A DNA stretch of 64,000 nt. It comes from Micromonospora sp. HNM0581. GTDB taxonomy: Bacteria; Actinomycetota; Actinomycetes; Mycobacteriales; Micromonosporaceae. The position numbers and the translations under genes were made by a program. The stretch's first letter is position 1; each line of letters begins with the position of its first letter. Positions 7,710-15,830 of the stretch are shown piece by piece. The stretch spans positions 1 through 64,000 of the forward strand of contig NZ_JAASAD010000012.1 of assembly GCF_012726175.1 (NCBI RefSeq), given 5' to 3'. The notes beneath the pieces are model-generated. The model searched no databases, was not told where the DNA came from, and worked only from the letters and a program-made list of their open reading frames with translations.

Positions 7710-8573
7710 TCAACCCGCCAGGGGCGGGAGACCGATGGGGCTGTCCGACGGAATGACCGTGTGGGCGGCGCGGGCGATGGGATCGAGCAGTTCCCGTAGG
7801 CGATGTACCCGCTGCGGACCGAGAGCCAGCCAGGGCCGGGCGGCGGCCACGTCGGTGGCGTCCTCGATCGCCTGGAAGGCCGAGCGCCCGTGCTCGGTCG
7901 GCTTCCCGTCGGCGTCCAGCCAGCCACGGGCGGTGAGCCGGTCACGTGCCTGCGACCACTCCTGCTCAGACCAGCCCCGGCCGAGCAGATTGGCCGGCGG
8001 CATGTCGATCGCGACCCGCCAGGCGAGCGTCTCCACCGGGTCGAGATCGGCGGCGACGAGCGCCGCCACGTGCCCGTCGCCGCGATGCTCCCGCAGCGTG
8101 GTCGCGGCCTGCCAGAGCCGAGCCAACGGGTACTCACCACGGGACAACTCCGCATTCGCCGCGCCGAGGACCCGGCCGGCGGTCACGAGCCCGTCGGTGG
8201 CTGCCTCAAGCAGGTCGGCGGCCTCCACGAGATGCCGTTCGGGCAACTCGTACGTCAGCTCGGCGAGCGCCTGCACCGCCCCGGTCAACCGCGCCCGCAG
8301 CGCCTGGTCCGGGGTGGCCAGCTGCCATACGGCCGGCAGGGCCCGGCTCACCATGTGCGGCGCGAAGTTGTAGAAGGCGGCGATCACCGGTGCGGGACCG
8401 GTCGGCCCGAGGGGGGCGGCACGACCGGCGAAGTAACCCCGCCAGTAGCCGCGCAGCCCGGCCGCTCCGTAGGCGGCGCGGGCCCGCGGATGGAAGTAGG
8501 TGACGGCGTGCACGGGCTCGTAGTGCGTCCACATCAACCGGGCGATCCGCCCGTCGGCGTCCAGTGCCGTCAC
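7710..8573 (-). CDS. SCO6745-family conserved actinobacterial protein
   Basis: 287 residues, soluble and mostly helical. The layout matches the SCO6745 family: an N-terminal LMWTHYEPVHAVTYFHPRAR, a YWRGYFAGRAAPLG block, AFYNFAPHMVSRALPAVW, and a C-terminal winged-helix-like part (WSEQEWSQARDRLTARGWL). The function is unknown; the C-terminal part resembles a MarR-like fold without an obvious DNA-contact helix. GTG start at 8573 (MTALDADGRIARLMW). It lies downstream of the FKBP gene on the same strand, with a 144-base gap in which nothing else was seen. Confidence 0.8.
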   Translation of the reverse strand: MTALDADGRIARLMWTHYEPVHAVTYFHPRARAAYGAAGLRGYWRGYFAGRAAPLGPTGPAPVIAAFYNFAPHMVSRALPAVWQLATPDQALRARLTGAVQALAELTYELPERHLVEAADLLEAATDGLVTAGRVLGAANAELSRGEYPLARLWQAATTLREHRGDGHVAALVAADLDPVETLAWRVAIDMPPANLLGRGWSEQEWSQARDRLTARGWLDADGKPTEHGRSAFQAIEDATDVAAARPWLALGPQRVHRLRELLDPIARAAHTVIPSDSPIGLPPLAG

Positions 8574-8717
8574 GTTGGCCTCCGCGTTCGCTCCGACGAT
8601 CGTCCCGGGCAGGTGCTCGGGACGCTGCCGAACCTACTGCCGTTCGGTTACCGGCCGGAAGCCTTCTGTGGTCGACGGCATCGATGTTGCGTGCCGTCAG
8701 GTGACCCGCCCCGAGGA

Positions 8718-9353
8718 TCACTCGGCAGCGAGCACGTCCACCACGAAGCGCAGCGGGCCGCCCGGACGGCCACCCTCGCCGTCGCCGTACGCGTCCTCGG
8801 CAGGAATGTCGAGCTGTACCCGGCTGCCCACGGTCACCCCGACCAGGCCCTTGTCCCAACCCGGGATGACCTGCCCCACGCCGATCGAGAAGGTCGCCGG
8901 CTGTCCACGCTCCCAGGAGGAGTCGAACTCATCGCCGTTGTCGTAGAACACGCCGACGTAGTTGGTGGTGATGGACTGGCCGGCTTCGACCTTCGGCCCG
9001 GAGCCCTCGATCAGCGGGGTGACGGTCAGTTTGGTCAGCTCACCCTCTCCGGCGGTGACCGTCGGCTTGCTACCGAGGGCCGGGTCGGCACCCTCCGGCA
9101 ACTGCGGCGCGGGCGGCGCACCCGGCTCGTTGTTGGCGTCCGCCGGGGCGGACGGAGTGCCGGCGGCCTGCTCAGGGGTGTCGTCCCCACCGCGCTGACC
9201 CACGATCACGAACACGGTGATCAGCACCGCCACGACGGCGATACCGGCGAACGCGCCGGCCCAGGCCTGCCGGCGGCGCTTCGCTTCAGCCGCCTTCTGC
9301 GCCGCCAACTGTTCGGCCAGCCGCCGCCGCGCCTTGGTCTCCTGCTCGCTCAC
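8718..9353 (-). CDS. Membrane-anchored FKBP-type peptidyl-prolyl isomerase
   Basis: 211 residues. Residues 1-30 are charged and helical (KARRRLAEQLAAQKAAEAKRR), 31-52 form one transmembrane segment, 53-105 are a Pro/Ala/Gly-rich linker, and 110-211 are an FKBP domain. The FKBP active-site block reads TTNYVGVFYDNGDEFDSSW, then VIPGWDKGLVG, then LDIPAEDAYGDG. The orientation (basic head inside) places the isomerase outside the cell membrane, where it would help fold secreted proteins. GTG start at 9353. Ku lies upstream on the same strand behind a hairpin (9505-9537), so it is probably a separate unit. Confidence 0.9.
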   Translation of the reverse strand: MSEQETKARRRLAEQLAAQKAAEAKRRRQAWAGAFAGIAVVAVLITVFVIVGQRGGDDTPEQAAGTPSAPADANNEPGAPPAPQLPEGADPALGSKPTVTAGEGELTKLTVTPLIEGSGPKVEAGQSITTNYVGVFYDNGDEFDSSWERGQPATFSIGVGQVIPGWDKGLVGVTVGSRVQLDIPAEDAYGDGEGGRPGGPLRFVVDVLAAE

Positions 9354-9504
9354 GTCCTCGACTCCCTGCTGAGAGGTGTGGGGTGGATCCGGCCACGGGC
9401 AGCCGTCGCCGACACACGGTACCTGGTACCGGAGGCACTTCCGACCATCGATGGCCCGCGCCGACAGGCACGGTTACGCGAGCGATCGTCCGGACCGCGC
9501 CAAA

Positions 9505-9537
9505 CCAGCCGAAAAGGGTGTCCGAACATCCGGCTGG
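9505..9537 (-). terminator. Terminator of ku
   Basis: CCAGCCG (9505-9511) pairs with CGGCTGG (9531-9537) with a 19-base loop. On the minus strand the hairpin starts six bases past the ku stop and is followed by TTTGG, so it is a fair intrinsic terminator candidate. Confidence 0.45.
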
Positions 9538-9542
9538 CGTGG

Positions 9543-10526
9543 TCAGGCGGACTTGCGCGGAGTGGACTTCTTGGTCGCCTTCTTCTCGGCGGTCTTCTTG
9601 GCCGGCTGGGCCTTCTTGGCCGTGGCCTTCTGCTCGGCGGTCTTCTTCGCGGGTGCCTTCTTCGCCGGAGCCTTCGTGGCCTTCTTCTGCGCCGAACGGG
9701 CCGACGAGATCGGGGTCGGCTCGGCACCGGTACCGGCCGAAGCCTCGCCGCGAGCCGCCCGGGCCCGCTCCACGGACGCCTTCAACGCGGCCATAAGATC
9801 GACTGCGGCGGCGGGAGCCTCCTCCACCTCCTCCGGCTGGACCACCTCGCGACCCTCCACCTTCGCGTCGATGACTTCCTGCAACGCGGCCCGGTAGTCG
9901 TCGGTGAACTCGTCCGGATGGAAATCCCCGGCCATCGAGTCGACGAGCGAGGTGGCCATCGCCAGCTCCGGCGGCCGGATCTTCAGCTCCTCGTCGAGGA
10001 AACCGAAATCCGGCTTACGGATCTCGTCGGGCCAGAGCATCGTGTTCAGCAGCAGCACCCCCTCACGGACCCGCAGGGTCGCCAGCTGCTCCCGCTGCCG
10101 CAACGCCACCTTGACGATCGCCACCCGCTCCGAGTCGGTGAGCGCATCCCGCAGCAGCAGGTACGGCTTGGTCGCGGTGCCCTCCGGTTCCAGGAAGTAC
10201 GCCTTGTTGTAGAGGATCGGGTCGACCTGCTCGGCCGGCACGAACTCCAGCACGTCGATCGCGTGGGAGGTACTGAGCGGCAGGTCGGCGAAGTCGGAGT
10301 CGGTGAGAATGACCATCTCCCCACCGCCGATGTCGTAGCCCTTGGCGATGTCGTCGTAGCTGACCTCCTCACCGCAGACCTGGCAGGTGCGCTTGTAGCG
10401 GATCCGTCCGCCGTCGGCCCGGTGTACCTGGTGGAACCGGATGTCCTTCTCCTCCGTGGCGGAATACAGCTTCACCGCGATGGAGACCAGGCCGAACGAC
10501 ACGGCTCCCTTCCAGATGGCCCGCAT
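9543..10526 (-). CDS. ku: Non-homologous end-joining protein Ku
   Basis: 327-residue bacterial Ku. The Ku core (about 1-250) begins MRAIWKGAVSFGLVSIAVKLYSAT and includes VCGEEVSYDDIAKGYD and the dimer-forming central region. Residues about 270-327 are a Lys/Ala-rich basic tail with repeated KKAPAKK/AEKKATKK blocks, known in Ku of mycobacteria and streptomycetes to help bind DNA and LigD. Ku rings broken DNA ends and recruits LigD. It is divergent from the ligase and polymerase genes (10612-12454) across an 85-base shared promoter region, which supports a dedicated NHEJ locus. Confidence 0.95.
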   Translation of the reverse strand: MRAIWKGAVSFGLVSIAVKLYSATEEKDIRFHQVHRADGGRIRYKRTCQVCGEEVSYDDIAKGYDIGGGEMVILTDSDFADLPLSTSHAIDVLEFVPAEQVDPILYNKAYFLEPEGTATKPYLLLRDALTDSERVAIVKVALRQREQLATLRVREGVLLLNTMLWPDEIRKPDFGFLDEELKIRPPELAMATSLVDSMAGDFHPDEFTDDYRAALQEVIDAKVEGREVVQPEEVEEAPAAAVDLMAALKASVERARAARGEASAGTGAEPTPISSARSAQKKATKAPAKKAPAKKTAEQKATAKKAQPAKKTAEKKATKKSTPRKSA

Positions 10527-10611
10527 GCTGCGCTCCTTTCCCCGGTATCGACCATGCTCGCATCACAGCGAACCCGACGCGAGGTGTTCGGCCTGCTACT
10601 ACAGTCGGCGT

Positions 10612-11553
10612 GTGCCCGGCGCGCCGCTCAAGCCGATGCTCGCGACGACCGGGCAGCTCCCAACCGGTCCCGATTGGGTGTACGAGTTCAAGTGGGACGG
10701 GATACGCGCGCTCGCCGACGTCGCCGCCGGGCGGCCACGCCTGTACGCCCGATCCGGCGTGGAGATCACGACCGCCTATCCCGAGTTGATTCCGCTCGGC
10801 GAGCAGGTCGACGACGCCCTGCTCGACGGCGAGGTGATCCTCTTCGATCAGGCCGGAAGGCCCTCGTTCACCGCCCTGGCCGAGCGGATGCACGTGCGGA
10901 ACGCCGCGAAGGCCGCCCGGCTGGCGGCGACCGTCCCGGTCACATACATGATCTTCGATGTGTTGCGGCTGGCCGGCCAGGACCTCACCGGCTGGCCGTA
11001 CGCCCGGAGGCGGGAAACCCTCGACGGCCTGGCGCTCGGCGCGGCGCGGTGGGCGGTGCCGCCGGTCTTCTCCGACGGCGCCGCCACCTACGACGCGGCC
11101 GGCGAGCACGGCCTCGAAGGAGTTGTGGCCAAGCGGGCCGACTCGGCCTATCGGCCAGGTGTCCGCTCACCGGACTGGGTGAAAATCAAGCTGGAGGTGA
11201 CCGGCGACTTCGTGGTCGGCGGCTGGCGGCCCGGCGCACGTAAGATCGGCGGCCTGCTGGTCGGCGCCCCCGGCACCGACGGGCGACTCGTCTACCGGGG
11301 CCGGGTCGGTGGTGGCATCGGCGCAGCCCTCGAACGGGAACTGCTGCGTGAGTTGGAGCCACTGCGCACCACCGCCCCGCCGTTCAGCGGCGATGTCTCC
11401 CGTGAGGACGCCCGGGGAGCGATCTGGGTGACTCCCCGGCTCGTGGTGGAGGTCAAGTACGGCCAGCGCACCCCGGACGGGCGTCTTCGGTTCCCCCGGA
11501 TCCTGCGGCTCCGCCCGGACAAAGCGGCCGAGGAGGTCGACGATGCCAGCTGA
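10612..11553 (+). CDS. ligD: ATP-dependent DNA ligase, LigD-type ligase module
   Basis: 313 residues. Adenylation domain with the catalytic lysine in motif I, EFKWDGIRA (Lys27), then LLDGEVILFD (motif III), EGVVAKR (motif IV) and WVKIKLE (motif V). The OB-fold domain follows (about 195-313) and carries VEVKYGQRTPDGRLRFPR. This is only the ligase part of LigD: polymerase is a separate overlapping gene, and no phosphoesterase module was seen. GTG at 10612 has no clear ribosome site and follows TACAGT, so the mRNA may be leaderless. The last 11 bases overlap the polymerase gene. Confidence 0.92.
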   Translation: MPGAPLKPMLATTGQLPTGPDWVYEFKWDGIRALADVAAGRPRLYARSGVEITTAYPELIPLGEQVDDALLDGEVILFDQAGRPSFTALAERMHVRNAAKAARLAATVPVTYMIFDVLRLAGQDLTGWPYARRRETLDGLALGAARWAVPPVFSDGAATYDAAGEHGLEGVVAKRADSAYRPGVRSPDWVKIKLEVTGDFVVGGWRPGARKIGGLLVGAPGTDGRLVYRGRVGGGIGAALERELLRELEPLRTTAPPFSGDVSREDARGAIWVTPRLVVEVKYGQRTPDGRLRFPRILRLRPDKAAEEVDDAS

Positions 11554-12454
11554 GCGGTTCCCGGTCGAGGTCCAAGGCCGCACCCTGGAGCTGTCGAACC
11601 TCGACAAAGTCCTCTACCCGACGGTCGGCTTCACCAAAGGCGAGGTGATCGACTACTACACCCGGATCGCCCCGGTACTGCTGCCGCACCTGACCGACCG
11701 GGCGCTGACCCGCATCCGCTACCCGAACGGGGTGACGGGCGGCTCGTTCTACGAGAAGAACGCCCCGGCCGCCACCCCGTCCTGGGTACACGTCGAGACG
11801 CTGCCCGTGCCGGGCTCCACGAAGGGCCGGGAGACCATCGACTACGTCGTCGCCGACGACCTGCCCACTCTGGTCTGGCTGGCCAACCTCGCCGCCCTGG
11901 AACTGCACACCCCGCAGTGGAAGGTCGGCGCGCACCCCGACCTGATGGTGATCGACCTGGACCCGGGTGAGCCGGCGGCACTGCAACAGTGCTGCCAGGT
12001 GGCGCTGCTGATGCGGGATCGACTGGCCGCCGACGGCATCGACTCCTATCCGAAAACGTCCGGCAAGAAGGGCATGCAGCTCTGCTGCCCGATCGCCGGC
12101 ACCCAGCCCGCCGACGACGTGTCGTCCTACGCCCGTCGCATCGCCCGGGAACTCGAACACGGACAGCCGAAGCTGGTGGTGTCGAAGATGGCGAAGAACC
12201 TGCGACCGGGCAAGGTCTTCATCGACTGGAGCCAGAACAACGCGGCGAAGACCACGGTGGCGCCGTACTCGCTGCGAGCCCAACCCGTCCCGTCGGTGTC
12301 GACGCCGCTGACCTGGGACGAGGTCTCCGCCGGCGCGGCGGGCCGACGCCCGGCCACCACGCCGTACACCGCTGGCGAGGTGCTGGACCGGATCGAGCAG
12401 CACGGGGATCTGCTCGCCCCGCTGCTCGACGAAGGGCCCGAACTGCCGCGCTGA
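11543..12454 (+). CDS. ligD: NHEJ polymerase, LigD-type polymerase/primase module
   Basis: 303-residue archaeo-eukaryotic primase-like polymerase of the LigD type. Seen: LSNLDKVLYPTVGFTKGEVIDYY (about 17-39), the catalytic DLDPG acidic motif in MVIDLDPGEPAAL (about 135-147), TSGKKGMQLCCPIAG (about 172-186) and FIDWSQNNAAKTTVAPYSLR (about 228-247). The usual second His of the GLH-type motif reads GMQL here. It fills gaps at broken ends using NTPs or dNTPs together with Ku and the ligase. It overlaps the ligase gene by 11 bases, so translation is coupled. Confidence 0.92.
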   Translation: MPAERFPVEVQGRTLELSNLDKVLYPTVGFTKGEVIDYYTRIAPVLLPHLTDRALTRIRYPNGVTGGSFYEKNAPAATPSWVHVETLPVPGSTKGRETIDYVVADDLPTLVWLANLAALELHTPQWKVGAHPDLMVIDLDPGEPAALQQCCQVALLMRDRLAADGIDSYPKTSGKKGMQLCCPIAGTQPADDVSSYARRIARELEHGQPKLVVSKMAKNLRPGKVFIDWSQNNAAKTTVAPYSLRAQPVPSVSTPLTWDEVSAGAAGRRPATTPYTAGEVLDRIEQHGDLLAPLLDEGPELPR

Positions 12455-12580
12455 CCGGTGAGACCCGGGCAACCCGCAGGGAGTCGTCCGGCGTACCGCC
12501 GTGACCGTAGGCGCTGGCCCGTTCGGCCATCGCGGAGGGTCAGCCTCGACAGGCCGTGCGGCATGGGCTAGGACGTACCT

Positions 12581-13333
12581 ATGCGCGCAGCCCTTCCTGT
12601 ACCGTCCGCCGCCGGTCTCGCCGACCGGGACCGGCAGCTGCTCACTTACCTCGACCACCGCAGTGGCGCCCGTCACGATCTGACCGCCGCCGAGCTGGGT
12701 GACCTGGCGGCGCGGTCCGCTGCACTGTTGTGTGACGGCTGTGGACTGACCCCGGGCAGCCGGGTGGCGGTGCTGTTGCCGCCGCACTGGCGTACCGCCG
12801 CGGTGCTGTTGGGGGCCTGGGCGGTGGGGCTCGAGGTGTCGTTCCGGCCGCGCGCCACCGCCGGGCTACCGGTGCTGGAGCCGGGCAGCGACCGGCCGTA
12901 CGACGCGGTCCTGGTCACCCCGGAGCGTCTGGACGACTGGCTGGAGGACGTACCGGACGGGCTGCACCGCTACCTCGTCGGCACCGGACCGCAGCCGCTG
13001 GCCGACGTACCGGCCGGCTGGCTCGACTGGTCCGTGGAGGTGCTGCGGCACGGCGTAGCCCCGACCGATCGGCCCGTGCTGCACGCGAACGACGCGGCCA
13101 GCCCGGATGGTACCAGCTACGCCCAGTGGGGTTCGATCGCCACGGCGGTGGCCGAGCAACTCGACCTCCGGGCCGGTGACCGGCTGCTGGTCGACGTCGC
13201 CGAGCACGACCAGCCGCTGAAATGGCTGCTCGCCCCGCTCGCGGCCGGAGCATCCGTGCTGCTCTGCGCCAACCTCGACCCGGCGGACCGGGACGCGGTC
13301 ATCGCCACCGAACAGGTGACCCGCGTGCTCTGA
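12581..13333 (+). CDS. TIGR03089-family protein, truncated acyl-CoA-synthetase-like
   Basis: 250-residue protein of the TIGR03089 family, common in actinobacteria. It looks like the N-terminal half of an AMP-forming acyl-CoA synthetase (LTAAELGDLAARSAALL and LTPGSRVAVLLPPHWRTAAVLLGAW) but lacks the P-loop and C-terminal catalytic lid, so it is unlikely to activate acids alone. ATG at 12581 follows AGGACG. It lies 126 bases after the NHEJ polymerase gene. The function is unknown. Confidence 0.82.
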   Translation: MRAALPVPSAAGLADRDRQLLTYLDHRSGARHDLTAAELGDLAARSAALLCDGCGLTPGSRVAVLLPPHWRTAAVLLGAWAVGLEVSFRPRATAGLPVLEPGSDRPYDAVLVTPERLDDWLEDVPDGLHRYLVGTGPQPLADVPAGWLDWSVEVLRHGVAPTDRPVLHANDAASPDGTSYAQWGSIATAVAEQLDLRAGDRLLVDVAEHDQPLKWLLAPLAAGASVLLCANLDPADRDAVIATEQVTRVL

Positions 13334-13361
13334 GGACACCACGGTCGACCAACGCAGCGAC

Positions 13362-13411
13362 ATCCCTGTCGTTGCCTGTCCGCCTCGCGCCGAGACGACA
13401 ACAACAGGGAT
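13362..13411. terminator. Bidirectional terminator between convergent genes
   Basis: Arms 13362-13374 (ATCCCTGTCGTTG) and 13399-13411 (CAACAACAGGGAT) pair over 12 of 13 positions around a 24-base loop. It sits between the stops of the TIGR03089 gene and the XPB gene, and can serve both. Confidence 0.6.
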
Positions 13412-13438
13412 ACAGCGTGGATCTTGCCACCGACGTGG

Positions 13439-15118
13439 TCAGTCGAACGAGGGGAGCGTCGGGCCGAGGACGTCGTCGGCGTCGACGATGGTGTACGCGT
13501 ACCCCTGCTCGGCGAGGAAGCGCTGCCGGTGGGCGGCGTACTCGGTGTCGATGGTGTCCCGGGACACCACGGTGTAGAAGTGCGCCTGCCGGCCGTCGGC
13601 CTTCGGGCGCAGAACCCGGCCCAACCGTTGCGCCTCCTCCTGCCGGGAGCCGAACGTGCCGGACACCTGGATCGCGACCGCCGCCTCCGGCAGATCGATG
13701 GAGAAATTGCCCACCTTGGAGATCACCAGGGTGCGGATCTCGCCGGTACGGAACGCGTCGAATAGACGTTCGCGTTCCTTGTTGGTCGTCGAGCCCTGCA
13801 CGATCGGGACGTCGAGATATTCGCCGAGCTGGTGCAACTGGTCGATGTACGCGCCGATCACGAGCGTCTGCTCACCCGGATGCCGGTCGAGTAGGGCACG
13901 TACCACCGGCAGCTTGGTGCGGGCGGTGGCGGCCATCCGGTAGTGCTCCTCCGCCTCCGCCGTCGCGTACGCCATCCGTTCGGTGTCGGTCAGGGTGACC
14001 CGGACCTCGACACACTCGGCGGGGGCGATCCAGCCCTGCGACTCGATGTCCTTCCAGGGCGCGTCGTACCGTTTCGGGCCGATCAGGCTGAACACGTCGC
14101 CCTCGCGGCCGTCCTCGCGTACCAGAGTGGCGGTCAGGCCCAGCCGGCGGCGGGCCTGGAGATCCGCGGTGAAGCGGAAGATCGGCGCGGGCAGCAGGTG
14201 CACCTCGTCGTAGACGACCAGGCCCCAGTCGCGGGCACCGAACAGGTCCAGGTGCGTGAAGGCACCACCGCGCCGCGAAGTGAGCACCTGGTACGTGGCG
14301 ATGGTGACCGGGCGGATCTCCTTGCGCTCGCCGGAGTACTCGCCGATCTCCTCCTCGGTGAGCGAGGTGCGGGCGATCAGTTCCCGCTTCCACTGCCGCC
14401 CGGCCACCGTGTTGGTGACCAGGATCAGCGTGGTGGCCTTCGCCTCGGCCATCGCCGCCGCCCCCACCAGGGTCTTGCCGGCCCCGCAGGGCAGCACCAC
14501 CACACCCGACCCGCCGGCCCAGAACGCCTCGACCGCCTCCCGCTGGTACGACCGCAGCGTCCACGGCCTACCACCGTCCGTGCCGGCCTCGGCCAGCTCG
14601 ATCGGGTGCGCCTCGCCGTCGACGTAACCGGCCAGGTCCTCAGCCGGCCAGCCGAGCTTGAGCAGCGCCTGCTTGAGCCGTCCCCGCTCGGAGGGGTGCA
14701 CCGCGATGGTGTCGTCGTCGATGCGGTTGCCGAGCATCCCGGCGAGCTTCTTGCTCTTGGCCACCTCGACCAGCACCAGCCGGTCCAGCGCACGCAGGAC
14801 GAGACCGTGCGCCGGGTCGTTGGCGAGTTGGAGCCGCCCGTACCGGTCCATCGTCTCGGCCACGTCGACGAGCAACGCGTGCGGCACCGGGTAACGGGAG
14901 TACTTGATGAGCGCGTCCACCACGCCCTCGGCGTCGTGGCCGGCGGCACGGGCGTTCCACAGCCCCAGCGGCGTGAGCCGATACGTGTGCACGTGCTCGG
15001 GTGAGCGCTCCAACTCGGCGAACGGGGCGATCGCCATCCGGCAGGCCTGCGCGTCAGGATGGTCGATCTCCAACAGGAGCGTCTTGTCCGACTGCACGAT
15101 CAGCGGTCCACCACTCAC
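13439..15118 (-). CDS. xpb: DNA repair helicase XPB (bacterial type)
   Basis: 559-residue SF2 helicase like mycobacterial XPB, a 3'-5' DNA-dependent ATPase/helicase. N-terminal helicase-associated region 1-180 (GPLIVQSDKTLLLEIDH); Walker A LPCGAGKTLVGAA at about 209-221; DEVH box at 304-307; motif III GLTATLVREDGREGD; motif VI QEEAQRLGRVLRPK near 500. GTG at 15118 is chosen because GAGAGGA lies eight bases upstream and the protein then starts like its relatives. The frame is open to 15229 without family similarity. It lies next to the helicase-associated gene at 15831, a common actinobacterial arrangement. Confidence 0.93.
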   Translation of the reverse strand: MSGGPLIVQSDKTLLLEIDHPDAQACRMAIAPFAELERSPEHVHTYRLTPLGLWNARAAGHDAEGVVDALIKYSRYPVPHALLVDVAETMDRYGRLQLANDPAHGLVLRALDRLVLVEVAKSKKLAGMLGNRIDDDTIAVHPSERGRLKQALLKLGWPAEDLAGYVDGEAHPIELAEAGTDGGRPWTLRSYQREAVEAFWAGGSGVVVLPCGAGKTLVGAAAMAEAKATTLILVTNTVAGRQWKRELIARTSLTEEEIGEYSGERKEIRPVTIATYQVLTSRRGGAFTHLDLFGARDWGLVVYDEVHLLPAPIFRFTADLQARRRLGLTATLVREDGREGDVFSLIGPKRYDAPWKDIESQGWIAPAECVEVRVTLTDTERMAYATAEAEEHYRMAATARTKLPVVRALLDRHPGEQTLVIGAYIDQLHQLGEYLDVPIVQGSTTNKERERLFDAFRTGEIRTLVISKVGNFSIDLPEAAVAIQVSGTFGSRQEEAQRLGRVLRPKADGRQAHFYTVVSRDTIDTEYAAHRQRFLAEQGYAYTIVDADDVLGPTLPSFD

Positions 15119-15587
15119 GCCGAATCCTCTCGTCCGTACGGTTGGTCCGGTCACCGGATCGGCAACCGATCCGCTGCTGGGCGACCATCCAGTGTTGCAT
15201 GCGAGAGCGGTCGGCGAGAAAGTGCTCATCCACGCAACCCGGTCGGTACTCCGCAGCGTCTAGCAGTAGGACGAGTTGTCGAGGCCGGCGACCGGGAGGT
15301 CGCGGAGCGGGCCACCGTACGGCCTCGCGGTCGTCATGCCGGTCGGTTCCGGTGCGTAGCGCGTTCGATCCACGGCCGGACGGGCCAGGAGAGCGGGGGC
15401 CGTTCCCGTCGCCGTGGAAGCCGACGGGGGCGAGCGGCGCGCCCGGGCCGCACCGGCGCCCCGTCCACACCGTCCGCCAACCCTGCATCGGGTACGAATC
15501 GAGGCGGATCGGTAGGCGATGGTGCTGGCCGACAGCCGTCAAGGGTGACACCCTTGACGTACGGGCGGACCGTACGGGGGAGGGCAG
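15119..15587. other. 469-base gap between divergent genes
   Basis: Holds the promoters of xpb (minus) and of the small membrane gene (plus), and a perfect 21-base palindrome at 15538-15558. The overlapping open frames here have no ribosome site or family match. I see no RNA gene. Confidence 0.5.
15538..15558. promoter_or_regulatory. Perfect palindrome, candidate operator
   Basis: GTCAAGGGTG, one central A, then CACCCTTGAC: ten-base perfect arms. Its right end supplies a TTGAC -35-like hexamer, and it lies 30-50 bases before the ATG of the small membrane protein, so a repressor or activator dimer here would control that gene. No regulator gene is adjacent. Confidence 0.5.
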
Positions 15588-15827
15588 ATGACCGTCGACC
15601 AGGAAGCTGTCCCCGAGCGCAGGCAGGCAGAACACTCCGAACCCGTCTCCACCGCCACAGTGGTCGCGTACGCGATCGTCGGCGTCGTCCTGTTCGGCTG
15701 GTTCCTGTTCGGCTGGCTGGTGCTCCATCAGGGTTTCATCGACTCGGTCGGTGAAGCCGCCGGGACGGGGTTCGCCCTGCTGCTGATCGTGGCGATCGTC
15801 GGGTCGGTACGGCGTAGCCGCCGCTGA
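15588..15827 (+). CDS. Small two-span membrane protein
   Basis: 79 residues. A hydrophilic N-terminus (MTVDQEAVPERRQAEHSEP) is followed by hydrophobic segments at about 24-46 (VVAYAIVGVVLFGWFLFGWL) and 58-73 (TGFALLLIVAIVGSV) and a basic tail RRSRR. The ribosome site GGGGGAGGG precedes the ATG. It is convergent with the helicase-associated gene, only three bases apart. I recognise no family. The palindrome at 15538-15558 suggests that it is tightly regulated. Confidence 0.7.
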   Translation: MTVDQEAVPERRQAEHSEPVSTATVVAYAIVGVVLFGWFLFGWLVLHQGFIDSVGEAAGTGFALLLIVAIVGSVRRSRR

Positions 15828-15830
15828 GGC

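Noticed and set aside
7803..11243. Open plus-strand frame of 1146 codons
   Set aside because: Antisense to the SCO6745, FKBP and Ku genes; low-complexity product and no ribosome site.
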